Part shown: positions 1 through 11,400 of the stretch, piece by piece
Position numbering within the stretch: the first letter of the stretch is position 1
Layout of the letters: each line of letters starts with the position of its first letter
Assembly: GCA_013076295.1 (NCBI GenBank)
Contig: RQOL01000699.1
Coordinates: 3,100,001-3,164,000, forward strand
Origin: Sanderia malayensis
Taxonomy: Eukaryota > Cnidaria > Scyphozoa > Semaeostomeae > Pelagiidae
Length of the DNA: 64,000 nt
Reading direction: 5' to 3'
The notes under the pieces: generated by a model
What the model was told of the DNA's origin: nothing
What the model saw: the letters and a program-made list of their open reading frames with translations, nothing else
The model's database searches: none
Position numbers and translations under genes: made by a program

Positions 1-259
1 CTGTTTCATCTCCGCTCTCATGATCAATTCTCTTTGATGATTCGGGAGAGCAGCGAGATTGCGACAAGCAACCTCCTGCCACTTGCAAGGATTGCTCCTG
101 TCGTGACGCTGCTGATGCTGATGATACCTCTGTTGCTGCTGCCGATACTGCTTCGATTTCTGATGCTACCTCTGATGGCGATGGATGTGTAAGAGTGTAG
201 TAGCTGTACAGGAGAGAATTCCCGTCCTTTTTCGCCTGCCTTTTCGTATTGTTCAACAT
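1..259 (-). CDS. Partial unrecognised reading frame at left edge
   Basis: On the minus strand an ATG at 257-259 opens a frame that stays open to the window edge (about 86 codons). The peptide begins MLNNTKRQAKKDGNSLLYSY and then becomes rich in Ser, Ala and Glu. No domain is recognised. An overlapping minus frame (24-278) is also open but ends in a stop at 24, so the frame that reaches the edge is the better candidate for a first or internal exon continuing to the left. The low-complexity Ala/Ser stretch reflects GCA/TCA repeats and could be chance. The bases just upstream (plus-strand reading: a Lys-poor, T-rich stretch then AG before ATG) could also serve as a splice acceptor. Weak evidence. 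Confidence 0.3.
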   Translation of the reverse strand, partial: MLNNTKRQAKKDGNSLLYSYYTLTHPSPSEVASEIEAVSAAATEVSSASAASRQEQSLQVAGGCLSQSRCSPESSKRIDHESGDET

Positions 260-2365
260 CTTCAGTGGAAAGAAACAAGACAAAACAGGCTTAATAGAGC
301 TATTTGGTTGGATTTAAAAATTGAAGAACTTATTAATCCACTTTAACACAACTAATAGGCTTTACCTCCCAACTAACATCACGATTATCATGTTTTCGTA
401 ACTTAACTACATGCTCAAACATTGTAAGCATGAACAATTTATCACTGGTTTATACAGGGAATTTCGCAAGCTCAAACTATACGTCTTATTCATCACAAGT
501 GGTTAACGAAGAGCATCATTTGCAAGACATGGCTATCATTAAAGTGGGAGAAGGCTCCATTTAAACCATCTAATCTTATCTGGCCAGCCATTGACGTAGT
601 AGCTAATTGTCTGAAGAACAATGCCATTGACGACTGAATGTTACAAAATATATATCGTTGCAGTTAAATACCGATACATTATAAACCTTAAAGCGTTACT
701 ATAGGAGTAGGATTAAAAATACTGCGTTACTCTAGGAGTAGGATTGAGATACACTGACTGAGAACTGGAAGAAAATTGTGAACAAGTTCAAGATATCTTA
801 ACAAAAGAGGCCTGAAATTTCGTAATACGAATATCTTTGTAGAGATTCTATGGTGTATAAGTTAAAGGCTAATAAGACATAAAGGCTTTGCAACAGACTG
901 TAACTAAGTTTATTCAATACAGGTGTTCTCAAGGGCTTAGTGTGTTGGAAAAAGGAAATGATAATAACTAAGGAAACTGTAAACAATACTGGCATTGTGC
1001 AGAAGAATTCGATTGAAACTGTTGATCACTTCAAAACGAAAGTGGATGGGTATCATTGATGTAAGCAGAAACAAAATTATAGAAATTAAATATTTTGTAT
1101 TTTTCTTCGCAAAGAATTTGGCGTCGTAATCCAATTAATCGTAAAAAAATGAGCTGAGAATAAACAAGTTTTTAATTCATAACGTCCATCCAGTCAAGGA
1201 TAAAAAGCAAAATGGAGACGATGTTTGTTTGCACTTAATATGCTCAAAACAATAGTTACAAATGTTACTGGGGCTCATTTGGTCCAATAGCTATTATCCA
1301 TAACTCAACAGTAATATAGGAGACTATTGTCAACAGTCTTAGCTAAATTTGTAGAGATTCGCGATGGATATAAGTGAAACTACAGACATATACATTTATT
1401 AGTAATTGCATTTGATGGAGATACTTCATTCAACTTGCAGCTCAAAGGACGATTCTGTTCTTAATATAATTAACTACTTCGATTAACTTACGCTGAGTAA
1501 TACTAAAACGTAACCACAAGTGTAATGCGATGTAAATACCTTATAGCTACAGCGTTTTCCAATACTGCTGCAAGATTGAAAGCTACTTGACTTTGCCACG
1601 CACAACAAACACCATAAAATACTGAAGTAGTTCTTCACGCGAGAGAACACCGATGCTTGTGAGACAACTTTCTAACGAATAAAGACGAGAAGCTAAAATT
1701 AACCCGACAGATCACCGCTGTATCCTTTTAAAAACTCATTGGAACTGTTTTTATTTTAAAACTCGGTGAAAATGAAAATATTCCATCAGAAATGACTTAC
1801 AATGACGAATCTTAAGCTGAATATTCAGCTATTGTGTTGTTTTGTTTCGTTTCGGATGACCGTGAATTCAAAAAATAGATCGCATAAAGGTGTCAAGCTG
1901 TAGCCACGCTGCGAACGTAGTCTTAAAGAACATAGAAGCATTGATGGGAAAAGAATGCGCAGAATGCATTCATTTACTCTACGCGAAACTGTGGGAATTG
2001 CATAGAAAAATAGTAATGATATTTCAATGTGCCGTGATAGCGTTTTTGCTCACAATTCTTGAGAAAATATTACTCTATGAATTCAAAAGCACCGATTCAA
2101 ACTGTGTTTATACCACTTCAAATGGCTGTAAAATAGCATCGGAAAAATAGAAATTCACAATAACGTGTTCAAAAGAAATAATACTTGTATTTATACTCAC
2201 CAAGTATCAAAGAGAGGCCAAGATTACACTGGCCTCTCTTTGGTGCGAAATTCTAATCAAACCTGTGCTCGAACCAAGCACCAAGAAGCTCGAACAGGGA
2301 CTCTCGGTAGCGCAAGCAAGAACTAGATATCAACGAAACGCAAATTCAAAATCATAGAAATATAT
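260..2365. other. Intergenic, no supported gene
   Basis: AT-rich sequence with only short open frames on both strands. The longest, at 1890-2150 (+), begins with GTG rather than ATG and has no recognisable similarity. A perfect hairpin lies at 2208-2242 and is listed separately. Nothing else can be supported. Confidence 0.6.
2208..2242. repeat. Perfect inverted repeat (hairpin) 3' of PEX6
   Basis: Two 13-base arms (CAAAGAGAGGCCA and its exact complement) flank a 9-base loop. The hairpin lies about 125 bases past the PEX6 stop codon on the PEX6 sense side. It could be a 3'-UTR structure or a small foldback. It is not the histone 3' stem-loop consensus. Confidence 0.7.
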
Positions 2366-4783
2366 CTATTTGTAAGAATTAGATCCATCTTTATCGATAT
2401 CAATCTTCCGTTTAATCTCCTTATATTTCAAAACATCCTCTGTGGAAACGGAAGGCACAAGGTTCCTTATGGCATTATCAAAATCATCCACTGAAATAAT
2501 CAAATCACTATCCTCGTTATCAATTCCGCTGTCCTCGTTTTCAATTCCGCACTCCTCGAACTCCACAATCCTTCTTCGAATTGCATTAAGAACAGCATCG
2601 GAACACAATGCATACATGTCTGCACCAGTCAGATACGACGGTAAGCGGTCTTCAATGTTGGATACTTCCAATTGCGCGGCTAAATTCATTTTGTTAGTGT
2701 AGGACTTTATAATGTTCATTCTGTCGGCTTTCGTTTCCGGGAAGCCGACGTAGACAAGCTTGTCGAATCGTCCCGGCCTAAGCAAAGCGTTGTCGAGTAA
2801 ATCGGGCCGATTTGTCGCACCGATGACAAATAATTCGTTGCTAGTTTGCATGCCGTCAAGTTCCGCGAGAAGCTGCGAGACGACGCGGTCCATGACACCA
2901 CCAGAATCTCCACTTTTCCCGCGGTTTGGCGCAATGGAATCAAGCTCATCGAAAAACACAACACACGGCGCGCATTCCCGCGCTTTCTTGAACATGTCCC
3001 GCACATTTTGCTCGCTCTGCCCGACGTACATGTTAATCAACTCCGGGCCCTTCACGCTAAAGAAATTCAACGAGAATTCAGTGGCGACCGCTTTGGCCAG
3101 AAGAGTTTTTCCGCAGCCGGGCGGACCGTATAAAAGCAAGCCGGATCGTCTGAGGCCTTTTGCGGTCAGTTCCGGATGAAGCAACGGTACTTTTATGGTG
3201 TCGATTATCTCTGACTTCACGTCTGCCAGACCACCGACATCATCCCAGGAGACGTCTGGAATTTTGGGCATTCCCAGAGTATCCTTGTATTCCGTGTGAA
3301 TCCGGTCTAATGCATCGTCCACGTCAGCTTGGGTGACCGGACAAATAGCTTCGCATCTGGTGATGCCAGTTCTCAATCTGTTAATACTCAACGCTTTAGA
3401 GATGAGCATGCGTAGATCGCCGAGTACCATTCCAGCAGTCTTCTTGGCCAGGGTAGGTAGGCAACATTGGCTCATGTCAAGATTGTGAGTGATGCCTATC
3501 AATGTTTGTAGCCTCTCTTCCTCGTCAGGAGCCTCGATTTCAATTTCAAACATGAACATGCGGCACAGATCTGGGCTGAGCTCACTGTACCGACTCGTTG
3601 TGGCCACCACAAATACAGTATTCGATAATGATGACAGATAACTAATGCATTTTGTTAACGAGTGGATCAACCTTGGTTCATTCTCATCACCATCTCTGTA
3701 TTTCGACAAAGCATTGATATTTCTCAGCAGTAAAATACAGGGAGAAGAGTAAATGGCTTTGCTGAAAATTGCTTCAATTCTTTGCTCCATGGCAGCAATG
3801 GATTCACTGATAACATTAAAGCAATTCACCTCATACAAATGCATGCAGTACTGTTCTTGCAAATGATGAATCAGCAATCTCTTTCCTATGGCTGGAGGCC
3901 CATGCAATAGTAATACAGCCTCAGTTGGTGCAACCCTTTTCTCTGCAACAAGCTTTGCTATGTCTTCGACTCTCTGATTATAGTCACTCAAGCCCGTCAA
4001 GAGTTGTCCAGTATCACAAGAAACTGTTGCTCCCGACTCGCAACTATTCAGCAATGGAACAAAACTGTTAGTACTGCTGGTTGCATGGAGCATTGTCTCC
4101 CCTTGCTTGATCCATGCTGACTCTACCAAACCATTATCTGATTTCAGACTGGTAACTTTGAACCACAACCGATTCCCAATGTCAATTCTAGCATCACTTG
4201 TGTCACCATCCTTCAAAGCAATGCTGAATAATTGGTTGATATTTACATGTCTCTTCAATGCAAAATATTCCTTGAGACTTTCAGTGTAATCTCTGTCTAA
4301 TGAAACATTTGGAGACCTAACCACTGATACCACAGCTGATTTGGCAAAGCAAGGAAGAAACTTTGAGTCATGAACCACTTCGCTTGCAAACACAGTAAGG
4401 CCATTCCCTTGCATAAGGGCTTGATAACATTGAATATTTGTACCTCCACCGCAGACATTAAAGGCCGTTTCTTGTCTCACATAAACTACATCATTATCTT
4501 CGTCGTAACCAGAGTTAATTACACTTCTAACATTCTCACAGCCACGAAGAAGAAGATCTTCAAAAGTTATTAGCTTCAAAGTCATTTGTCCATCCACATC
4601 TTCATCTTTCTCGCTTTTGTTAAAATTCGAGCTTGCTTCATTCATACTCAGTATCACCCATGTGTGATTCAAAACTTTCAATTTGGCTAAACATTTCGAT
4701 GAAACTGCAGCTTCGTGCAACTTCAAATGCGCTGTATAAATACAAAATAATGTAAGCTTTCTAAAATTTGTGTTTTCGGCCAT
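2366..4783 (-). CDS. PEX6: Peroxisomal AAA ATPase PEX6 (peroxin-6), intronless
   Basis: An 805-residue double-AAA protein. PEX6 with PEX1 forms the hexamer at the peroxisome membrane that extracts ubiquitinated PEX5 receptor for another import round. Seen here: a divergent N-terminal region (1 to about 260); a degenerate first AAA domain with Walker A GPPAIGKR near residue 295 but a Walker B region (LLLRNINAL) lacking the acidic pair; and a canonical second AAA domain with SWDDVGGL, Walker A GPPGCGKT near 554, Walker B FFDELDSIAP near 612 and RPGRFD near 668. One degenerate and one canonical module is typical of PEX6. The start is the first ATG, 3 bases after a run of T on the plus strand. 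Human PEX6 is longer (about 980 residues), mostly in the N-terminal part. The whole gene is one exon, unlike its intron-rich neighbours, and it has no frame breaks, so it looks functional. Confidence 0.93.
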   Translation of the reverse strand: MAENTNFRKLTLFCIYTAHLKLHEAAVSSKCLAKLKVLNHTWVILSMNEASSNFNKSEKDEDVDGQMTLKLITFEDLLLRGCENVRSVINSGYDEDNDVVYVRQETAFNVCGGGTNIQCYQALMQGNGLTVFASEVVHDSKFLPCFAKSAVVSVVRSPNVSLDRDYTESLKEYFALKRHVNINQLFSIALKDGDTSDARIDIGNRLWFKVTSLKSDNGLVESAWIKQGETMLHATSSTNSFVPLLNSCESGATVSCDTGQLLTGLSDYNQRVEDIAKLVAEKRVAPTEAVLLLHGPPAIGKRLLIHHLQEQYCMHLYEVNCFNVISESIAAMEQRIEAIFSKAIYSSPCILLLRNINALSKYRDGDENEPRLIHSLTKCISYLSSLSNTVFVVATTSRYSELSPDLCRMFMFEIEIEAPDEEERLQTLIGITHNLDMSQCCLPTLAKKTAGMVLGDLRMLISKALSINRLRTGITRCEAICPVTQADVDDALDRIHTEYKDTLGMPKIPDVSWDDVGGLADVKSEIIDTIKVPLLHPELTAKGLRRSGLLLYGPPGCGKTLLAKAVATEFSLNFFSVKGPELINMYVGQSEQNVRDMFKKARECAPCVVFFDELDSIAPNRGKSGDSGGVMDRVVSQLLAELDGMQTSNELFVIGATNRPDLLDNALLRPGRFDKLVYVGFPETKADRMNIIKSYTNKMNLAAQLEVSNIEDRLPSYLTGADMYALCSDAVLNAIRRRIVEFEECGIENEDSGIDNEDSDLIISVDDFDNAIRNLVPSVSTEDVLKYKEIKRKIDIDKDGSNSYK

Positions 4784-4871
4784 TTTTTTAAAGTAAACTG
4801 GTCATTCTACCATGGTCATTTATTTTTTATCTGAAGACTAGCACTAGACTATGTATCTGAACAAATCATCT

Positions 4872-6012
4872 GTGCTCCTGCGCAATGAACTAAAATCAGT
4901 ACTACACAGGTACACCCACCCTTCGGCTTCCAGCCCTAAGCCTAACCCTAACCCTAAGCCTAACCCTAACCCTAAGCCTAACCCTAACCATATGTGTCAA
5001 CACATCAAATGTGCTCCTGCGCAATAAACTAAAATCAGTACTACGCAGGTACACCCACCTTTCGGCTTCCAGCCCTAAGCCTAACCCTAACCCTAAGCCT
5101 AACCCAATGCCTAACCCTAACCCTATGTGTCAACACATCAAATGTGCTCCTGCGCAACAAACTAAAATCAGTACTGCGCAGGTACACCCACCATTCGGCT
5201 TCCAGCCCTAACCCTAACCATAACCCTAAGCCTAACCCTAACCCTATGTGTCAACACATCAAATGTGCTCCTGCGCAGTAGACTCAAATCAGTACTACGC
5301 AGGTACACCCACCTTTCGGCTTCCAGCCCTAACCCTATCCCTAAGCCTAACCCTAACCCTAAGTCTAACCCTAACCCTAAGCCTAACCCTATGTGTCAAC
5401 ACATCAAATGTGCTCCTGCGCATTAAACTAAAATCAGTACTGCGCAGGTACACCCACCTTTCGGCTTCCAGCCCTAACCCTAACCCTAAGCCTAACCCAA
5501 AGCCTAACCCTAACCCTATGTGTCAACACATCAAATGTGCTCCTGCGCAATAAACTAAAATCAGTACTGCGCAGGTACACCCACCATTCGGCTTCCAGCC
5601 CTAACCCTAACCCTAACCCTAAGCCTAACCCTAAGCCTAAGCCTAACCCTATGTGTCAACACATCAAATGTGCTCCTGCGCAGTAAACTAAAATCAGTAC
5701 TGCGCAGGTACACCCACCTTTCGGCTTCCAGCCCTAACCCTAACCCTAAGTCTAACCCTAACCCTAAGCCTAACCCTATGTGTCAACACATCAAATGTGC
5801 TCCTGCGCATTAAACTAAAATCAGTACTGCGCAGGTACACCCACCTTTCGGCTTCCAGCCCTAACCCTAACCATAACCCTAACCCTAACCCTAACCCTAT
5901 GTACCAATACATCAAATGTGCTCCTGCGCAGTAGACTAAAATCAGTACTGCGTAGGTACAGCCACCTTTCGGCTTCCAGCCCTTATCCTAACCCTAAGCC
6001 TAACCCTAAGCT
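4872..6012. repeat. Telomere-like satellite, 9 tandem units of about 120-145 bp
   Basis: Nine units begin (at TGCTCCTGCGCA) near 4872, 5012, 5145, 5266, 5411, 5539, 5671, 5799 and 5919. Each has a conserved core of about 80-90 bases containing TGCTCCTGCGCA, AAAATCAGTACTGCGCAGG and TTTCGGCTTCCAG. The core is followed by a variable run of CCCTAA and the variant CCTAAG, then ATGTGTCAACACATCAAATG. Unit length varies because the telomere-like run varies. Open frames here on both strands are artefacts of the repeat. This is interstitial, not a chromosome end, since genes lie on both sides. Confidence 0.95.
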
Positions 6013-7670
6013 CGCTATCCGATGCTTTGGAAAGACGAAACCTCTTGAAATAATTGCCCTAGAGAGCTGAAAATTGTTGCAACGTGATCAGAAGGCCCTA
6101 AATAGTACGTTCAGGCTATTTACGATTTTGTATCTCTCGAATCTCGACTTTCATGATGGATACACAACGTTATTCGCTACTTGCGAGGAATTGAAATTGT
6201 TAACTTTTGAACCAATTGTCCTAGAGAGCTGAAAATTGTTGGGACGTGATCAGAATGACCCAAATAGTGGGATTCGTCCATTTGCAATCCAAATTTCGTG
6301 GTAATCTGTCCCCAGCGTTCGGTAAGGGTTTCAAGGAGGTTTTCTAAGGGTTTCAAGTAGGTCGATATCCGGTGCTTTTAGAGTGCCAATAACTATTCAA
6401 ATAATTGTCCTAGAGAGCTGTAATTTGCTGCAACGTGATCAGAATGACCGAAATGGTGGGTTTCGACTATTTGCAATCCATATTTCATGGTAATCTGTCC
6501 TCAGCCTTCCAAGACACCTGAAAGGAGGTTTTCTAAGGGTTGAAAGCAGGTCGCTATCCGATGCTTTGGAAGGACGAAACCTCTTGAAATAATTGTCCTA
6601 AAAAGCTGAAAAGTGTTTCAACGTGACCAGAATGACCCAAATAGTGGGATTCGACTATTTGCAATCCAAATTTCATGGTAATCTGTCCTCAGCCTTCCAA
6701 AACACCTGAAAGGAGGTTTTCTAAGGGTTGAAAGCAGGTCGCTATCCGATGCTTTGGAAGGACGAAACCTCTTGAAATAATTGTCCTAGAAAGCTGAAAA
6801 GTGTTGCAACGTGACCAGAATGACCCAAATAGTGGAATTCGACTATTTGCAATCCATATTTCATGGTAATCTGTCCTCAGCCTTCCAAAACACCTGAAAG
6901 GAGGTTTTCTAAGGGTTGAAAGCAGGTCGCTATCCGATGCTTTGGAAGGACGAAACCTCTTGAAATAATTGTCCTAGAAAGCTGAAAAGTGTTGCAACGT
7001 GACCAGAATGACCCAAATAGTGGGATTCGACTATTTGCAATCCATATTTCATGGTAATCTGTCCTCAGCCTTCCAAGACACCTGAAAGGAGGTTTTCTAA
7101 GGGTTGAAAGCAGGTCGCTATCCGATGCTTTGGAAGGACGAAACCTCTTGAAATAATTGTCCTAAAAAGCTGAAAAGTGTTTCAACGTGACCAGAATGAC
7201 CCAAATAGTGGGATTCGACTATTTGCAATCCAAATTTCATGGTAATCTGTCCTCAGCCTTCCAAAACACCTGAAAGGAGGTTTTCTAAGGGTTGAAAGCA
7301 GGTCGCTATCCGATGCTTTGGAAGGACGAAACCTCTTGAAATAATTGTCCTAGAGAGCTGAAAATTGTTGGAACGTGATCAGAAGGCCCTAAATAGTACG
7401 TTCAGACTCTTTTTGGGCCAAATTTCAATCATTTTCGATTTTGTGTCTCTCGAATTTCGACTTTCATGATGGAAACATAACGTTATTCGCTACTTGCGAG
7501 GATTTGAAATTGTTAACTTTTGAACCAATTGTCCTAGAGAGCTGCAATTTGTTGCAACGTGATGGACATGGTCCAAATAGTATGTTTTGACTATTTGCAA
7601 TTTACATTTCATTGCAAGCTGTCCCAAGCGTTCGGAAACACTCAGAACCCTGGGGACAACTTGCAATGAA
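6013..7670. repeat. Second satellite, about 188-bp tandem units with diverged flanks
   Basis: CGCTATCCGATGCTTTGG or a close variant recurs near 6013, 6363, 6552, 6740, 6929, 7117 and 7305. Five consecutive spacings are 188 or 189 bases; the first is 350. The outer parts (about 6050-6350 and 7330-7670) are related but diverged and contain TTGAACCAATTGTCCTAGAG and GACTTTCATGATGGA. The array abuts the telomere-like satellite directly. The same family, in inverted orientation, occurs at about 33020-34105 in a lipase intron. Confidence 0.93.
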
Positions 7671-8441
7671 ATATAAATTGCAAATATATGCAACATTACC
7701 TGACCTTTTAAAGGGTTAGGGGGCGACCTTAACATTAACATTACATTAATGCAATGAATATGAAGTTACTATTTTTACAGATCTTCAAGCGAATGACGGT
7801 TTAGTTATTGCAGCCAAGTACACAAGTTTATACACCGTTATTGCTATTAATTTGCGTTTTGTTGACAAGTTAATGGGAAGAAATTTTTTACTTGACATAA
7901 CACTTGCCTTTCAACTATTTGATTTCACGAGTTCTGCATCCTCATCCCGAGAAATATGAAAAGTCCTCCTTGCCTTGTATACAATTCAAAAATTTACGCA
8001 TCAAATTTGCTGCTCTAATTTCGCTACGTTCGTTTTCATTGCTTCCCAAACATGTTTTTCCAATGAAAATCAATTTATCGCTTCAAATTCTCCGGTTTAT
8101 TTGACTTGTTTTCAATATTCAGTGCCACACTGACGCAAGTGGGTTTTTTTTCATAGTAAATATCCCGCCAGCCAAACCTGCAAAGGAGACTGGCATCCCC
8201 AAAGATCTAAATTTTTTGCATTCCGCACATAAATGAAAATATATAGCAACAAATATAATTTTTAGGTAATCTGGTCTGTGTAAAAGAAATAATTATCAGA
8301 AATAATAAAACGTTTCTAGCTTTACTGGTCTTCACTCCCCAAAGATCATTGTTCTGGAGTTTTTGGAAGGGGGTCTTGTCATGAAAAATTTAGGAATAAA
8401 TGAAATCGAGGCAAGCAAGCCTTTCCATAATCTGAGGAAAA
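7671..8441. promoter_or_regulatory. Intergenic, NDUFS2 upstream region
   Basis: No gene is supported. This AT-rich stretch ends at the NDUFS2 start codon and must hold its promoter and 5' UTR. The start sits in GGAAAAATGGCGTC, which resembles the YY1-type AAnATGGCG motif often found over start codons of housekeeping genes. Confidence 0.4.
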
Positions 8442-11400
8442 ATGGCGTCAATTTTGCTCAAAGCCACGAGAGCTGCTGGAAGAAATTTGTCAAGTAAAGT
8501 TTACATAAGACACTCTCTTCCATCTGTGTCAGCAAGGTAAGGAGTTTGCATTTGTTTTGGATTTTTAGAACTATTTGTTGAAATTGAAAACATGCCCTGA
8601 AGTCCAAGGAGTTTATTAAAATCCAACCTTATTATTATTATTATCGTTTGATAAGTGACAAAATATACACTATATTTTAGATTCTTGCAACATGTTCCTG
8701 CAGAAGAGACTCGAAAGCAACTTGAAAGACCCAAGCTGCCTGGGGAACTGGCAGAAATGAGTGGAGCTGTTTTATACCCGGATGAAATAACATCAAAATG
8801 GGATGATGAAGGTATGGTGTTTTCATAGTAGGCAGACAATGCCCAACCAATCAATATCTAACGAATCTCACTCTCTATATTCTTTTACAACAAGTGAACA
8901 TAAGGATTAAATAGTAAAGATATGAAAACCGTTTAGTTTCAAATGCCAGCACGGTTAATTGCATTTATCATTATCATTTATTATTTGCAGAGATTGTTAT
9001 CGAGAAAGGTGTTACAAATTTGACAATAAATTTTGGACCCCAGCACCCAGCTGCTCATGGTGTGCTACGTCTTGTTCTGGAACTCAATGGGGAGGTATAA
9101 ATCCATGCTGTAATCTGTTATTGTTCATGCTGGGTATCTCTCATAAATTTGTTTTTTCCTTCTGTTGCATTTTGACAAATTGTCCATGTTTTTAGGTGGT
9201 TGAAAGGGCTGATCCTCATGTTGGATTGCTTCACAGAGGAACTGAGAAGCTCATTGAATACAAGAGTTATCTTCAGGTATGATGAATCCAAGACCACAAA
9301 ATCTTTCTCAATACATAACATTTGATTAGACAATTAATCCAAAAATTCTTTCATGCAAAACAGCCCCAGATATGATTGTAAATATTAGTCTGTTTTGTAA
9401 CTATCTCTTCCCAAACATCACACTCATAAATACCCCTGTTCATGACATGATAAATTGTTATTCTTATTAGAGCTAGATATGTTTTTTTAAATAAACATCT
9501 TTAAGCATCATAATTCATTGATTTTTGTTGTCACTGATAACATTTCCTTTCTCCTGTCAGGCGCTGCCATATTTTGATAGATTAGATTATGTTTCCATGA
9601 TGACAAATGAACAGTGTTATTCATTAGCTGTTGAGAAACTGCTCAATATTCAAATTCCAGAAAGAGCCAAATGGATCAGAGGTTTTTTATCCTTTCTTCT
9701 TTTTATCTTTTTTATCACAAACCCTCGTTTTTGTATGCTCTTTTATCTTCTTGCCGGTCTGCAGAGTGTGGCAGCGGCGCACCCGAGAATTTTTTATCTC
9801 CAGTTTAGGCCGCACTTGAGGGCGCACTTGAAATATTTGCAGCACACACAGGGCACTTGAGCTTTGAGACAATGTCTGTTCCAGGCCTAAATCTAAAATT
9901 TCCGCTTCATTTTCGCAATATTTTTGCCCTTCACCGCATTTTGTCTGCACTTGAAAGGTGCACTTGACAATTATTCCCACTTTTTTTGCACTTGGCACTT
10001 GGCCAGCACATCTCTGTGCACCCGAGATCTCGGCGAAAAGTGCCACACTCTGCAGACCGGTCTTCTTGTACATCCTGGTATCTTCCGGCACATTCTTTCA
10101 TCTTTTTTCACATTTGCTTACCCTCTCTGCATCCCTATATCTTCTCCTACAACCTTGTATCTTCCTGTAACTTATTGCAGCTCTTTATACACCTATTATA
10201 CACCTATTTCATCTTCGGCATGCTTGTATCTTCTTCTACGATGCCAGCAAATTATTTTGTAGTTCTATTTGGTGAGCTGACAAGAGTTATGAATCATATT
10301 ATGGCTGTTACTACACATGCTGTTGATGTTGGTGCCTTCACGCCACTGTTTTGGTTGTTTGAGGAGAGAGAAAAGGTATGCTAATCGAAACTCTGATCAA
10401 TAATTACCGTTTCATCCATTTTTGTTTCTAAAATTGAATTCCGAAAAACACTCATGTGAACTAGACATTTGTTATACGTCCCAATATTTTCGAGTTGTCA
10501 AATATACATCCATCAAACATGGCATACACGAAGTAGGACATGAACATTTTCCATATCACGAATAGTTCACCTCAATGAGAGTTGATTCATCAAGTTTCAA
10601 CTATATTGTTGCATGGATTTGAAGTTGCTAAATCGATTGAATCTGTTTTAGATGATGGAGTTTTATGAGAGGGTCTCAGGAGCTAGATTACACGCAGCTT
10701 ATGTCAGACCTGGTGGCGTTGCTCAGGTGAAAATTTGCTGATGTTCACTATAGCAATAACTGAGCACATTATTATTTGTATTATAATTAATATTACTATA
10801 TTATAACATATTCTTTTTTGTACTGTTGTTAATTTTACGCAGGACTTACCGCTAGGATTGATGGATGATATTTACGACTGGCTGAGAAAATTTGGACAAA
10901 GGATAGATGAATTAGAAGAAGTCAGTAGTTAATTAAGTTTCATATTGCCAAAGTTATTTGTCAATAGTTGATACTATGCTGGTGTTTTTATTAAGGATAT
11001 ATGGTTCATGAAGGTATTAATGCATTGCTGGCTTTTGCTATCGAATGTTATATCATTTGTATTGCTATTTCCTTACCTTTTTAGATGTTCACTGCTAATC
11101 GAATTTGGAAGCAGAGGTTGGTCGACATTGGAGTTGTTTCAATGGAAGATGCTTTGAACTATGGTTTCTCGTAAGTACGCTCACATTTCTGCTTCCACCT
11201 TCATTGTCCCACTTTTAAATTCCTTTCTTAAAACCTGGGTCCATGAATAGAAATCTTAGATCTAGTCTTGATAGCATTGCTTTCAGAGCTCATCATATTT
11301 CCAATTATTACTCCTACTGCTATTAAATTACTTTGCAAAGCCTCTCGGCATTGACGCAAAGGGGTCTACTTCAAAACCTCATGATGCTTTCAGTGTACGA

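Noticed and set aside
1890..2150. 86-codon open frame with a hydrophobic stretch
   Set aside because: Starts at GTG, not ATG, has no recognisable similarity and no promoter or splice context.
2760..3179. Open frames opposite PEX6
   Set aside because: Shadows of the GC-richer PEX6 ATPase domain.
5011..5915. Pro/Asn/Lys-rich open frames in the telomere-like satellite
   Set aside because: They arise from translation of CCCTAA/CCTAAG runs on either strand and are not genes.
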